From a virus: a stretch of 38,743 nucleotides of DNA. The notes under the pieces were generated by a model, which was given only the letters and a program-made list of their open reading frames with translations, was not told the DNA's origin and ran no database searches. Positions 18,079 to 24,560 of this stretch are shown in pieces (the first letter of the stretch is position 1; each line of letters starts with the position of its first letter). The translations under genes and the position numbers were made by a program. Location: IMG/VR virus record IMGVR_UViG_3300050821_001417, positions 1-38,743 of that record. One strand, written 5' to 3'.

Positions 18079-19275
18079 ATGTCATCACAATACATAGATT
18101 TACCAGTAGAAGCAGGAGGCTCAGCAGGAGTTTCTTCCTTAAACAGCATAACAGGAGCGGTTGTTCTTGTAGCTGGTTCGGGCATAACTTTGACTCCTTC
18201 TGGCCAAGACATCACCATAGCCTCAACTGGCGGTGGGTCTGGCACTGTAACTTCCGTAAGTGTAGCTTCAGCCAATGGATTTGCAGGTAGCGTTGCTAAT
18301 CCCACAACAACTCCAGCCATCACCATTTCGACTTCTATTACTGGGCTTTTGAAAGGTAACGGCACTGCGATCTCTGCCGCTACTGCTGGAACTGATTATG
18401 TAATTCCTAGTGTAGTTACCCTATCATCTCTTTCAATTTTAGGCTCACAAGTATCCTCGGCTGTAGCAAATGCGACTACTGCGGTGAATATCACTGCATC
18501 TAGCAATAGTACTTTGACTACTCTCAGTGCTTTAAGTTTACCTTATAGTCAAATCACTGGTGCTCCTGCTGCTGGTATCACACAACTTACTGGCGATGCA
18601 ACTGCGGGTCCTGGTTCTGGTTCACAAGCATTGACATTAGCCACGGTCAACTCTAACACAGGATCTTTTGGTTCTGCATCAAGTGTTGCAACTTTTACAG
18701 TAAACGCTAAGGGATTACTTACTGCCGCAGGAAGTACAGCTATCGCGATCTCAGGATCTGCGGTATCTGGTGGAACCTTTGGTGCAGTAAATGGATCTGC
18801 ACTCACCAACTTGTCAGCCGCCGCTTTAAGCGGTGTTTTGCCAGTAGGCGTAACTGGTGGATCTGGACTTTCAATTGCGACTTCGCAACTAACTGGAACG
18901 CTTCAAGCTGCACAATTTCCAGCTTTAACTGGTGATGTCACTACAACCGCAGGATCTTTTGCTACAGCATTAGTTGCAACTAGTAATTCGACTTTAGTCA
19001 CTTTATCAGCTTTAAGTCTTCCATATTCTCAAGTAACTGGAACGCCAGCAGCTATCACAGCTTTGACTGGACAAGTCACAGCTTCTGGTCCTGGTTCTGC
19101 TACTGCAACGATTGCAACCAATACGGTAACCAACTCGAATTTGGCTCAAATGGCAACAAATACTATTAAAGGTAACAACACTGGTGGCACAGCAAATGCT
19201 GCCGATTTAACTGAATCACAAATTAACACCATGATGTCTGGGTACATAGCAATGTACGCAGCATTTGGATTTTAA
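18079..19275 (+). CDS. Modular tail fibre (short paralogue)
   Basis: This 398-residue fibre starts MSSQYIDLP, close to the preceding fibre's start. It contains LTGDATAGPGSGSQ and the 'SLPYSQ[IV]TG[AT]PAA' unit, with a related TLSSLSILGSQ earlier. These units are shared with the 1092-residue fibre, so the two genes arose by duplication and module exchange. There is no separate receptor domain at the C-terminus, which ends MYAAFGF. It may be a connector or shaft segment onto which the following glycine-rich protein docks. Confidence 0.75.
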   Translation: MSSQYIDLPVEAGGSAGVSSLNSITGAVVLVAGSGITLTPSGQDITIASTGGGSGTVTSVSVASANGFAGSVANPTTTPAITISTSITGLLKGNGTAISAATAGTDYVIPSVVTLSSLSILGSQVSSAVANATTAVNITASSNSTLTTLSALSLPYSQITGAPAAGITQLTGDATAGPGSGSQALTLATVNSNTGSFGSASSVATFTVNAKGLLTAAGSTAIAISGSAVSGGTFGAVNGSALTNLSAAALSGVLPVGVTGGSGLSIATSQLTGTLQAAQFPALTGDVTTTAGSFATALVATSNSTLVTLSALSLPYSQVTGTPAAITALTGQVTASGPGSATATIATNTVTNSNLAQMATNTIKGNNTGGTANAADLTESQINTMMSGYIAMYAAFGF

Positions 19276-19284
19276 AAGGTAAAT

Positions 19285-20655
19285 ATGATTACAATTGTAG
19301 GAACATCAAATACACTTCAAGTTGCTATGGGCGGCGCGGCTACAACAACCAATCCGACCTACTTTTTAAGTTACGTATCGACAAATGCTGCGGTGGTAAA
19401 CACGCAATCAAATGCTTCTGGTTCATTAAACGGAGCAACGCCCGTCGCAGCTTTGGCTGGTAACGGAACAAATCAGTATAAAGTCGATCAAATGGACATC
19501 TATAATGCAGATACTGTTGTCCAAACTATTACAGTTTCGATGTTGATTTCTGCCACGACCATCAACTTATTCGTGGCAACTTTACAGCCAGGTTTTTCAT
19601 TGCATTATAGCGACGATGGTATTTCTTGGTTCGTTACAAATGCTGCTGGAGCAACAGTCAATACCGCTGCTTCGACTTCGCCAAACGTTCAGGTATTTAA
19701 TGCCACTGGAAATTTTACATGGACTAAACCCACAAGCTTCACACCTTCATTAGTTGAAGTAATTTGTGTCGGCGCTGGTGGTGGCGGCGGCGGCGGTGGC
19801 TCAGTAACAACGGCTGCTATCGTAATGGGCGGCGGTGGTGGCGGTGGTGGAGCTTATAACAGAAAATTATTCAATGCTTCCGATCTAGCTTCTACTGTGA
19901 ATGGCTCTGTTGGAACAGGCGGAGCTGGTGGAACAGTTGGAACTTCTGGTCAGGTCGGTGTCGTTGGTACTAATGGCACAGCCTCAATGTTCGGTGGAAC
20001 CACTCAAGCTACAGCTTATGTATATGCAGGTTTTGGTGGTGGTGGTGCTTTTGGAGCAGTAACTGGCGCAATCGGAACTGGTGGTTCTGGCGGCGGTACA
20101 GGCGGTAACGGAGCACAAGGAACAACTTCTGCTGCGACTGGTGGAACTCCTGGAACTGTAGCGGCTGGCTCTGGCGCAACTGGTGGTCAAGGAGCATATT
20201 CTTCGACTACTGCGGCTGGTGGATATGCAGAATACGGCGGAGCTGGTGGTGGTGGTCATACTGCGGTTCCTGCGAACTTTGCTGGTGGAACTTCCCTTTG
20301 GGGCGGTGGTGGCGGTGGAAATGGTGGCGGAGCTACTGCTGGTGCATTAATCGCAGCAACTACTGGTGGAGCATCTGGTGGAGCACCAGGATCTGGTGGT
20401 GGTGGAGCAATCGGAACATCTGGAGTTTCTCCTACTCAGGGTAGCCAAGGAGCTGGGGGTAACTCTACTCTTTCTGGCGCTGGTGGCGGTGGCGGTGGAG
20501 CAGGACAAGGAACTTCAATCGCGGGTGTTATCGGCGGTGCTGGTGGAGCACCTGGTGGTGGTGGCGGTGGTGGCGGTGCTGCATGGCAGTCTACTGGTAT
20601 TGCGGGAGTCGGCGGTGCTGGCGGTAATGGAATTGTAATCGTAACCTGTTGGTAA
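19285..20655 (+). CDS. Glycine-rich tail tip adhesin-type protein
   Basis: This is a 456-residue protein. Residues 1 to about 145 form a beta domain (including VDQMDIYNADTVVQTITVSM). A FNATGNFTWTKP strand leads into ICVGAGGGGGGGG at about 160. From there to the end the sequence is dominated by Gly runs separated by short loops, finishing NGIVIVTCW. This matches the glycine-rich domain found at fibre tips, and resembles the polyglycine sandwiches of T-even adhesins (established for S16 gp38). Loops between Gly strands would give host specificity. It begins after AAAAGG with good spacing. Confidence 0.8.
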   Translation: MITIVGTSNTLQVAMGGAATTTNPTYFLSYVSTNAAVVNTQSNASGSLNGATPVAALAGNGTNQYKVDQMDIYNADTVVQTITVSMLISATTINLFVATLQPGFSLHYSDDGISWFVTNAAGATVNTAASTSPNVQVFNATGNFTWTKPTSFTPSLVEVICVGAGGGGGGGGSVTTAAIVMGGGGGGGGAYNRKLFNASDLASTVNGSVGTGGAGGTVGTSGQVGVVGTNGTASMFGGTTQATAYVYAGFGGGGAFGAVTGAIGTGGSGGGTGGNGAQGTTSAATGGTPGTVAAGSGATGGQGAYSSTTAAGGYAEYGGAGGGGHTAVPANFAGGTSLWGGGGGGNGGGATAGALIAATTGGASGGAPGSGGGGAIGTSGVSPTQGSQGAGGNSTLSGAGGGGGGAGQGTSIAGVIGGAGGAPGGGGGGGGAAWQSTGIAGVGGAGGNGIVIVTCW

Positions 20656-20658
20656 TAT

Positions 20659-20910
20659 ATGGACGATAAAAAGTTAGATCGCATTGAAACCAAAATAGAT
20701 AAACTGGACAGCCGTCTTGATTCTGTAGATGTCACTTTGGCTAAACAACATGAAAGCCTAAAGGACCATATCCGTAGGACCGAGTTGTTGGAACAAGAAA
20801 TTAAACCAGTTGCCAAGCATGTTGCCATAATGAATTTCCTTGGAAAAGTTGCTTTTGTGTTGCTTGGATCAGATGGACTTTGGGAGCTTTTGAAATGGCT
20901 GAACTCATAG
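20659..20910 (+). CDS. Coiled-coil membrane protein, holin/XhlA-like
   Basis: This 83-residue protein has an N-terminal heptad coiled coil (LDRIETKIDKLDSRLDSVDV), a charged linker and a C-terminal hydrophobic segment (IMNFLGKVAFVLLGSDGLWELLKWL). The plan resembles XhlA-type haemolysin/holin accessory proteins and other phage proteins next to fibre genes. It follows the fibre cassette by three bases and precedes the DUF5675-like gene, a common place for lysis genes. Holin activity is a guess from layout. Confidence 0.65.
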   Translation: MDDKKLDRIETKIDKLDSRLDSVDVTLAKQHESLKDHIRRTELLEQEIKPVAKHVAIMNFLGKVAFVLLGSDGLWELLKWLNS

Positions 20911-21119
20911 TTACCGATGAATTGTTCTATATTCAAGTAGGTCCTGAGTTGGTCTACATGGACGATCAATATTTATTTCCAAAAGATGAAGCCGACGAAT
21001 TATACGATAAGATGGCCTTTGCTTTATCTGAGATGATAAATAACGGAACCAAAAAAGAGCGTAGGGAAGCCGCAAAGAGCCTCACGAACTTCAGGGTCAT
21101 TAGGTTAGAAGATATTTAA
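20895..21119 (+). CDS. Small acidic protein, unknown
   Basis: The best start is the ATG at 20895, with GGGAG 8 nt upstream, giving 74 residues. A TTG at 20880 in the same frame is less likely. The gene overlaps the previous one by 16 nt. The protein has a beta start (ELIVTDELFYIQVGPELVYM) and a helical, charged C-terminus (KKERREAAKSL). No family is recognised. Confidence 0.65.
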   Translation: MAELIVTDELFYIQVGPELVYMDDQYLFPKDEADELYDKMAFALSEMINNGTKKERREAAKSLTNFRVIRLEDI

Positions 21120-21283
21120 TGTCACGCGTAGATACTAAGAAAATATATCAAATATCTCTAAAGATACAGGAGCAGTCGCTCGATGTCATGCCCTCCAAAC
21201 GGACGAAGAAACACAAAGCCAAAAGTAGACAGGAAGCCCGTAAAGAAATCGCTCAAGAGAGTACAAGGCAAGACGAAGATTAA
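21119..21283 (+). CDS. 54-residue basic protein, unknown
   Basis: The ATG overlaps the preceding stop as TAATG. The product begins MSRVDTKKIYQISLK and has a Lys/Arg-rich helical C-terminal half (SKRTKKHKAKSRQEARKEI). Its ribosome binding site is weak, so coupling to the gene above is presumed. The second half of the gene overlaps another small frame that starts at 21183, so only one of the two may be expressed. Confidence 0.5.
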   Translation: MSRVDTKKIYQISLKIQEQSLDVMPSKRTKKHKAKSRQEARKEIAQESTRQDED

Positions 21284-21362
21284 ATTTCGTAAGGGCATGG
21301 ATGATGTCCAGTTTTTAGAATACTTACGAGCACTTAGAGATGTGATGGAACAAGATGAATAA
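21183..21362 (+). CDS. 59-residue protein overlapping its neighbour out of frame
   Basis: This frame lies in +1 relation to the 21119 gene and overlaps it by 101 nt. It has a clear AGGAG 10 nt upstream of its ATG. The protein begins MSCPPNGRRNTKPK, stays basic to about residue 36 and ends in an acidic amphipathic helix (MDDVQFLEYLRALRDVMEQ). Its stop overlaps the ATG of the DUF5675-like gene by 8 nt. The good ribosome site and coupling support expression. Nested small genes recall Rz/Rz1, but neither protein has a membrane or lipobox segment. Confidence 0.6.
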   Translation: MSCPPNGRRNTKPKVDRKPVKKSLKRVQGKTKIKFRKGMDDVQFLEYLRALRDVMEQDE

Positions 21363-21852
21363 ATTACTACAAATGATTCCTTGGCAAAAAATCGTAGACT
21401 ACATATCTCAATGGCTATCCAAACCAGAAGTCGTAGACGTGGCACCACAACAAATAACACTTAAATTGGTTCGTAAAGAATTTCGTGAAGATGGTATCTT
21501 CTCGGAACTCCAAAAACTCGATGGGACGTTGATAGCAAAAATTGGCGAACATAGTTATTCAAAGTTATCAAAAATTCCAAACGGAATGTATACCTGTGTA
21601 AAAGGCATGCATCGATTGGAACATATGACAGAAGATTTCGAATGTTTTGAAATTACAAATGTACCTGACCATACAAATATACTGATACATAATGGTTCAT
21701 ATTGTCAAATTGACAGCTCAGGCTGTTGCCTTATAGGTGCATCTACTGCAATCGTAAATGGGACGCAGATAATAGTTTTAAGCAAAATAACATTTGCAAA
21801 ATTTATGGAAGATATGGCTGACATTAAGTCTTTTATACTGATAGTTTCTTAA
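21355..21852 (+). CDS. DUF5675-like protein (possible cell-wall or lysis function)
   Basis: This 165-residue protein matches the DUF5675 pattern. Residues 36-81 give LKLVRKEF...IPNGMYTC, and residues 109-128 give ILIHNGSYCQID plus SSGCCLIG. The His-Asn and Gly-Cys pair is reminiscent of the active-site region of L,D-transpeptidase folds, but I cannot establish catalysis. Residues 1-22 are an amphipathic or hydrophobic N-terminus (LLQMIPWQKIVDYISQWL) that may associate with membranes. No conventional endolysin is recognisable in the genome, and this gene sits just after a holin-like gene. It is therefore the best available candidate for a wall-directed protein. Confidence 0.7.
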   Translation: MNKLLQMIPWQKIVDYISQWLSKPEVVDVAPQQITLKLVRKEFREDGIFSELQKLDGTLIAKIGEHSYSKLSKIPNGMYTCVKGMHRLEHMTEDFECFEITNVPDHTNILIHNGSYCQIDSSGCCLIGASTAIVNGTQIIVLSKITFAKFMEDMADIKSFILIVS

Positions 21853-22301
21853 AGTAAATGTTTCCATATTTTATTATTTACTATTGCGCTTATAACAGAA
21901 GTAGATATACCGAACTCTTTTGCTAACTTATGTCCATTACCAAAACGATACCTGCTTCTAATTTCCAGAACATCTTCATCAGTCAATTTGGACATTCCAT
22001 GTTTTGTTCCCATAAATTTTACTTTATGAAATTTGCTTCGTTTTTTATTGCCCATATCTCGCATATTTTCAGCATTAGTACCAAGAAATAAATGGTCAGG
22101 ATTAACGCAAGAAGGGACATCACATGTGTGACACACCAATAGGCCATTTGGTATAGGTCCTTTGTGCATTTCATATGAAAGCCTATGTACTCGTTTAGCT
22201 TTTTGATTTACATTAAAATATCCACGTCCTGTTTCATCTTTTGCAGCAGTCCATAGCCAACAGGTTTGTGTCTTATTAACTTTATCCCAAAATCGTTTCA
22301 T
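21849..22301 (-). CDS. HNH homing endonuclease
   Basis: This 150-residue protein opens with FWDKVNKTQTCWLWTA and has RVHRLSYEM (H39, R40). The core is VCHTC..PSCVNPDHL, with H58, N67 and H70 in an HNH fold and C57, C60 and C65 as likely metal ligands. A C-terminal helix-turn-helix (LTDEDVLEIRSRYRFGNGHK, then FGISTSVISAIVNNKIW) would read DNA. This is the free-standing HNH family common in phages. It is the last gene of the leftward operon, overlaps its upstream neighbour by 4 nt, and meets the rightward DUF5675-like gene tail to tail with a 4-nt overlap. Confidence 0.88.
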   Translation of the reverse strand: MKRFWDKVNKTQTCWLWTAAKDETGRGYFNVNQKAKRVHRLSYEMHKGPIPNGLLVCHTCDVPSCVNPDHLFLGTNAENMRDMGNKKRSKFHKVKFMGTKHGMSKLTDEDVLEIRSRYRFGNGHKLAKEFGISTSVISAIVNNKIWKHLL

Positions 22302-23200
22302 AATATCTCTTCAGCCAACGCACCCAGTTTCGTAAAAGTATTCATATACCGATCCAAAGTGAGATTCTCGATAAATAAATCTCTATTTGAGATACATGTT
22401 GACAAGAGATTTTGGACATCATGATCGCCTGGTTCCCATCTATCTATAGTATTTTCAATTGTTAAGAACCATTCAACGTTTTTCTTCTCCACTTTCTTGG
22501 ATTTTTTAGGTTTCTCAGACATAGACATAAATGGATTCTGTCTGTAAACCAGGTCCTGCATTCGTTCAGCAGAATAAAGTTCTCTTAACATGGCTATCTG
22601 ATTCTGTGAGCTAGCATATGTCTGAGGTGGAGAACCCGTATATTCTACTATACAACCTACATCATTGCAATTTTGAATAACGACATTGTGATTTGGTTCT
22701 TGAACGAGCATCTGACCTTGGCCCATCAAAAGCATATCGGTTTGTATCTCTTGAATCATCTGGTTAGTTCCCTGTTGCATCTGCTGCATAGCTTCTTGAT
22801 GAAAGGCGCCTTGTTGCATCTGTTGATTCTGCATTGCAGCAGCCTGTGAATGCTGAGACATAGCATTTTGGGAATTTTGTTCCGCAGCATTATTGGCTGC
22901 TTGGCTTTGATTCAAATCTCGACCAAGGATAAGACTATAAGAATCCCCTAACATTCCCCACGGCATATTATTCCTTTGCGTTGGTGGTTCCACTTCTTCC
23001 CAATTATCTAAAGATGCTTCTATCACAGGCAAGACTTCTGATTCAAGTCGAATCCAGCTCTCAATAAAGGATTCATAAGGTCGGCGTGAGTTACGAGCCT
23101 CTTCGATCAATTCATAATGGGCTGTAGGACTTATTAATAAAAGGTCGCCCAATTTATAATATTGGGTTCCTAAAAGATAAATATCGGAACGAATAAGCAT
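22298..23200 (-). CDS. 300-residue protein with a capsid-arm mimic and Gln-rich linker
   Basis: The N-terminal domain (residues 1-95) is unrecognised. Residues about 97-160 are Gln, Asn, Met and Ala rich and low in complexity. Residues 194-227 match the N-terminal arm of this phage's own capsid protein, sharing TYA.S.NQIA.LRELY, then M, VY, NP and M in the same order; by eye 19 positions are identical once a two-residue gap is allowed. A Lys-rich linker (EKPKKSKKVEKKN) leads to a C-terminal helical domain (residues about 240-300). No other capsid sequence is present, so it is not a capsid pseudogene. It could bind a capsid partner such as scaffold or portal. The gene is in the leftward operon, not the virion module. 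Confidence 0.8.
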   Translation of the reverse strand: MLIRSDIYLLGTQYYKLGDLLLISPTAHYELIEEARNSRRPYESFIESWIRLESEVLPVIEASLDNWEEVEPPTQRNNMPWGMLGDSYSLILGRDLNQSQAANNAAEQNSQNAMSQHSQAAAMQNQQMQQGAFHQEAMQQMQQGTNQMIQEIQTDMLLMGQGQMLVQEPNHNVVIQNCNDVGCIVEYTGSPPQTYASSQNQIAMLRELYSAERMQDLVYRQNPFMSMSEKPKKSKKVEKKNVEWFLTIENTIDRWEPGDHDVQNLLSTCISNRDLFIENLTLDRYMNTFTKLGALAEEIL

Positions 23201-23201
23201 A

Positions 23202-23381
23202 TTATTTGTTCTTCTCTTCTTGCTGTTTCTTGATTTTTCTCAAAAGATCTATGACTTTATCATGGTTAGATCTTAAGTTCTCTGATAGTTCCCACATGGC
23301 TTCCATCACTTCATTATAAGGACCGAATTTGTCAACGCAGCCATATTCGATAGGTTTAAGTTCTTTAATCTTTTTTTTCAT
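23202..23381 (-). CDS. 59-residue charged helical protein
   Basis: The ATG at 23381 overlaps the upstream stop (ATGA). The product begins MKKKIKELKPIEYGCVDKFG and ends in a Lys/Glu-rich helix (KVIDLLRKIKKQQEEKNK). It fills the otherwise empty gap between two leftward genes and stops just before the 300-residue gene starts. No family is recognised. Confidence 0.65.
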   Translation of the reverse strand: MKKKIKELKPIEYGCVDKFGPYNEVMEAMWELSENLRSNHDKVIDLLRKIKKQQEEKNK

Positions 23382-23641
23382 TTATCTTTCCTTGCGTTAA
23401 CAATATCTTCTAGCTCATTTAAACAAGCGTCTTCAGCATCGGGGTCAAGGTCACTCATCAAGCCTGCAAGATAGGAATCTCTTCGTTCACCAATGACATC
23501 AGTAATCTCAGATCTAAGAAAATCCCTATGCTCTGATTCGGTGGTGAATCGATCTAGTTGATCACGGATATATTCTAAGACATCTTCTAAATAAGAAATT
23601 TTACATTCTAAGGTTTCTAACCGTTGATATTCAGTCTTCAT
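23378..23641 (-). CDS. Acidic coiled-coil protein, unknown
   Basis: This 87-residue protein is helical and acidic. Its N-terminus (LETLECKISYLEDVLEYIRD) has heptad spacing and the C-terminus is rich in Asp and Glu. It overlaps the zinc-motif gene upstream by 11 nt and the next gene by 4 nt, consistent with one leftward transcript. A protein-interaction role is likely in general terms; nothing more can be said. Confidence 0.7.
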   Translation of the reverse strand: MKTEYQRLETLECKISYLEDVLEYIRDQLDRFTTESEHRDFLRSEITDVIGERRDSYLAGLMSDLDPDAEDACLNELEDIVNARKDK

Positions 23642-23942
23642 ATAATTTTCTCCATCCTTTTTTCTCTTTTAATTCTTGGACTATTGAAGGTTTTACAAGT
23701 TCTTTGATCCTAGCAGGGTCTGTAATAAGTTCACCTGATTCCAAACGAAAGCCAATGGGATAAGCCATGTTACGTATGTTCGGCTCAGCTTCTCTTTTTG
23801 GCCTAGGTCCCCTGAGCTTGGGAACATACGGTCTTGGATGCAGTGCACTATACTCTTTTTGATATTGACTATAGCAAGGCTTACAGCGGTACGGAGCAAC
23901 AGTTTCGTCAAAGGTATGAAGGCCTTTTTTACAAAGTTTCAT
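23631..23942 (-). CDS. Small zinc-ribbon protein
   Basis: This 103-residue protein has CKKGLH near the start and CKPC at residues 20-23. C4, H9, C20 and C23 could bind one zinc. A following basic tract (RPYVPKLRGPRPKREAEP) suggests nucleic acid binding. The N-terminal half resembles the Cys-motif segment in front of the HNH/AP2 protein upstream. However, no nuclease domain follows, so it may be a remnant or a stand-alone DNA-binding factor. Confidence 0.7.
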   Translation of the reverse strand: MKLCKKGLHTFDETVAPYRCKPCYSQYQKEYSALHPRPYVPKLRGPRPKREAEPNIRNMAYPIGFRLESGELITDPARIKELVKPSIVQELKEKKGWRKLYED

Positions 23943-24165
23943 CAGAATTCTCTATATGGATAGTTTCATCTACCATCGTGCATTTGTACCGACTAGCGTT
24001 TAAAAGCTCTATTAGCTCATTACAGCTCTTTTCAGGCATACCCCTTACCAGGATGGTCTGGCCATTCAAATTCTCGTTAGAGATGTGTCTGAAGTATTCC
24101 AGGGCTTCATTTGGGTAATATTTACTTTCGGGTTCTGGAGGGTCTGGGATGTAATTTTTAGCCAT
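23929..24165 (-). CDS. Small soluble protein, unknown
   Basis: The ATG at 24165 overlaps the stop of the tiny upstream gene as TAATG and gives 78 residues starting MAKNYIPDPPEPE. A longer in-frame start at 24222 would swallow that tiny gene and is less likely. The protein has an alternating alpha/beta pattern (TILVRGMPEKSCNELIELLN, then YKCTMVDETIHIEN), like a small sulphur-relay or swivelling fold. The family is not identified. Confidence 0.65.
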   Translation of the reverse strand: MAKNYIPDPPEPESKYYPNEALEYFRHISNENLNGQTILVRGMPEKSCNELIELLNASRYKCTMVDETIHIENSDETL

Positions 24166-24248
24166 TAGCGACCACCTAGGGCATCGGCAATCAGTGTAGC
24201 CGCCAAAATAATACTGAGACATAAAAAAGCTAATTGTTCGTTACTCAT
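24165..24248 (-). CDS. 27-residue membrane peptide
   Basis: The peptide MSNEQLAFLCLSIILAATLI ends ADALGGR. It has one membrane segment (residues about 6-23) with an acidic N-terminus. The stop overlaps the next ATG (TAATG), and the ATG lies one base after the stop of the upstream membrane protein. The perfect chaining supports translation. Function unknown. Confidence 0.6.
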   Translation of the reverse strand: MSNEQLAFLCLSIILAATLIADALGGR

Positions 24249-24249
24249 G

Positions 24250-24468
24250 TTAATGCCCCTTCGTCGGTACGGGGACATTTGTAGGCCAGCAGCGGGTGTG
24301 AAGCAGGACTTCACATTGATATACTTTAAGGCCATCGGCGAGACAGGATTTCATCGTTCTGTCTTCATAGGTAGCTGAACCATAGCCTAGGCCAGCGCAG
24401 ATACCGACGATAGCAGCAAGGCATGCAAATATAATTATGTTTGATATTTTATCTTCTGATTTACTCAT
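24250..24468 (-). CDS. Small single-TM protein with Cys-rich tail
   Basis: This 72-residue protein has one membrane segment (IIIFACLAAIVGICAGLGYG) after a short charged N-terminus. A tail of about 40 residues has three cysteines (CLADGLKVYQCEVLLHTRC). The tail would be periplasmic if the N-terminus is inside, allowing disulphides. It is one of three adjacent small membrane genes in this operon. Confidence 0.7.
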   Translation of the reverse strand: MSKSEDKISNIIIFACLAAIVGICAGLGYGSATYEDRTMKSCLADGLKVYQCEVLLHTRCWPTNVPVPTKGH

Positions 24469-24472
24469 ATTT

Positions 24473-24559
24473 TTATTTCCTTTTTATTAAAATATTTATT
24501 ATATGACCAATTACGCAACCTATACAGAATAAGCCTAGATAATATATAAAAATTTCCAT
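24473..24559 (-). CDS. 28-residue membrane peptide
   Basis: The peptide MEIFIYYLGLFCIGCVIGHI ends INILIKRK. It is a single membrane segment with a basic C-terminus, so N-out/C-in is expected. GGAG lies 6 nt upstream of the ATG. It begins one base after the stop of the HNH/AP2 gene. It is supported by the ribosome site and by filling an otherwise empty gap. Confidence 0.6.
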   Translation of the reverse strand: MEIFIYYLGLFCIGCVIGHIINILIKRK

Positions 24560-24560
24560 A

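Noticed and set aside
22298-23200. The capsid-like segment as a broken capsid gene
   Set aside because: Only the arm segment matches; the rest of the protein is unrelated, the frame is intact for 300 codons and it fits its operon. A degraded capsid gene would retain core sequence.
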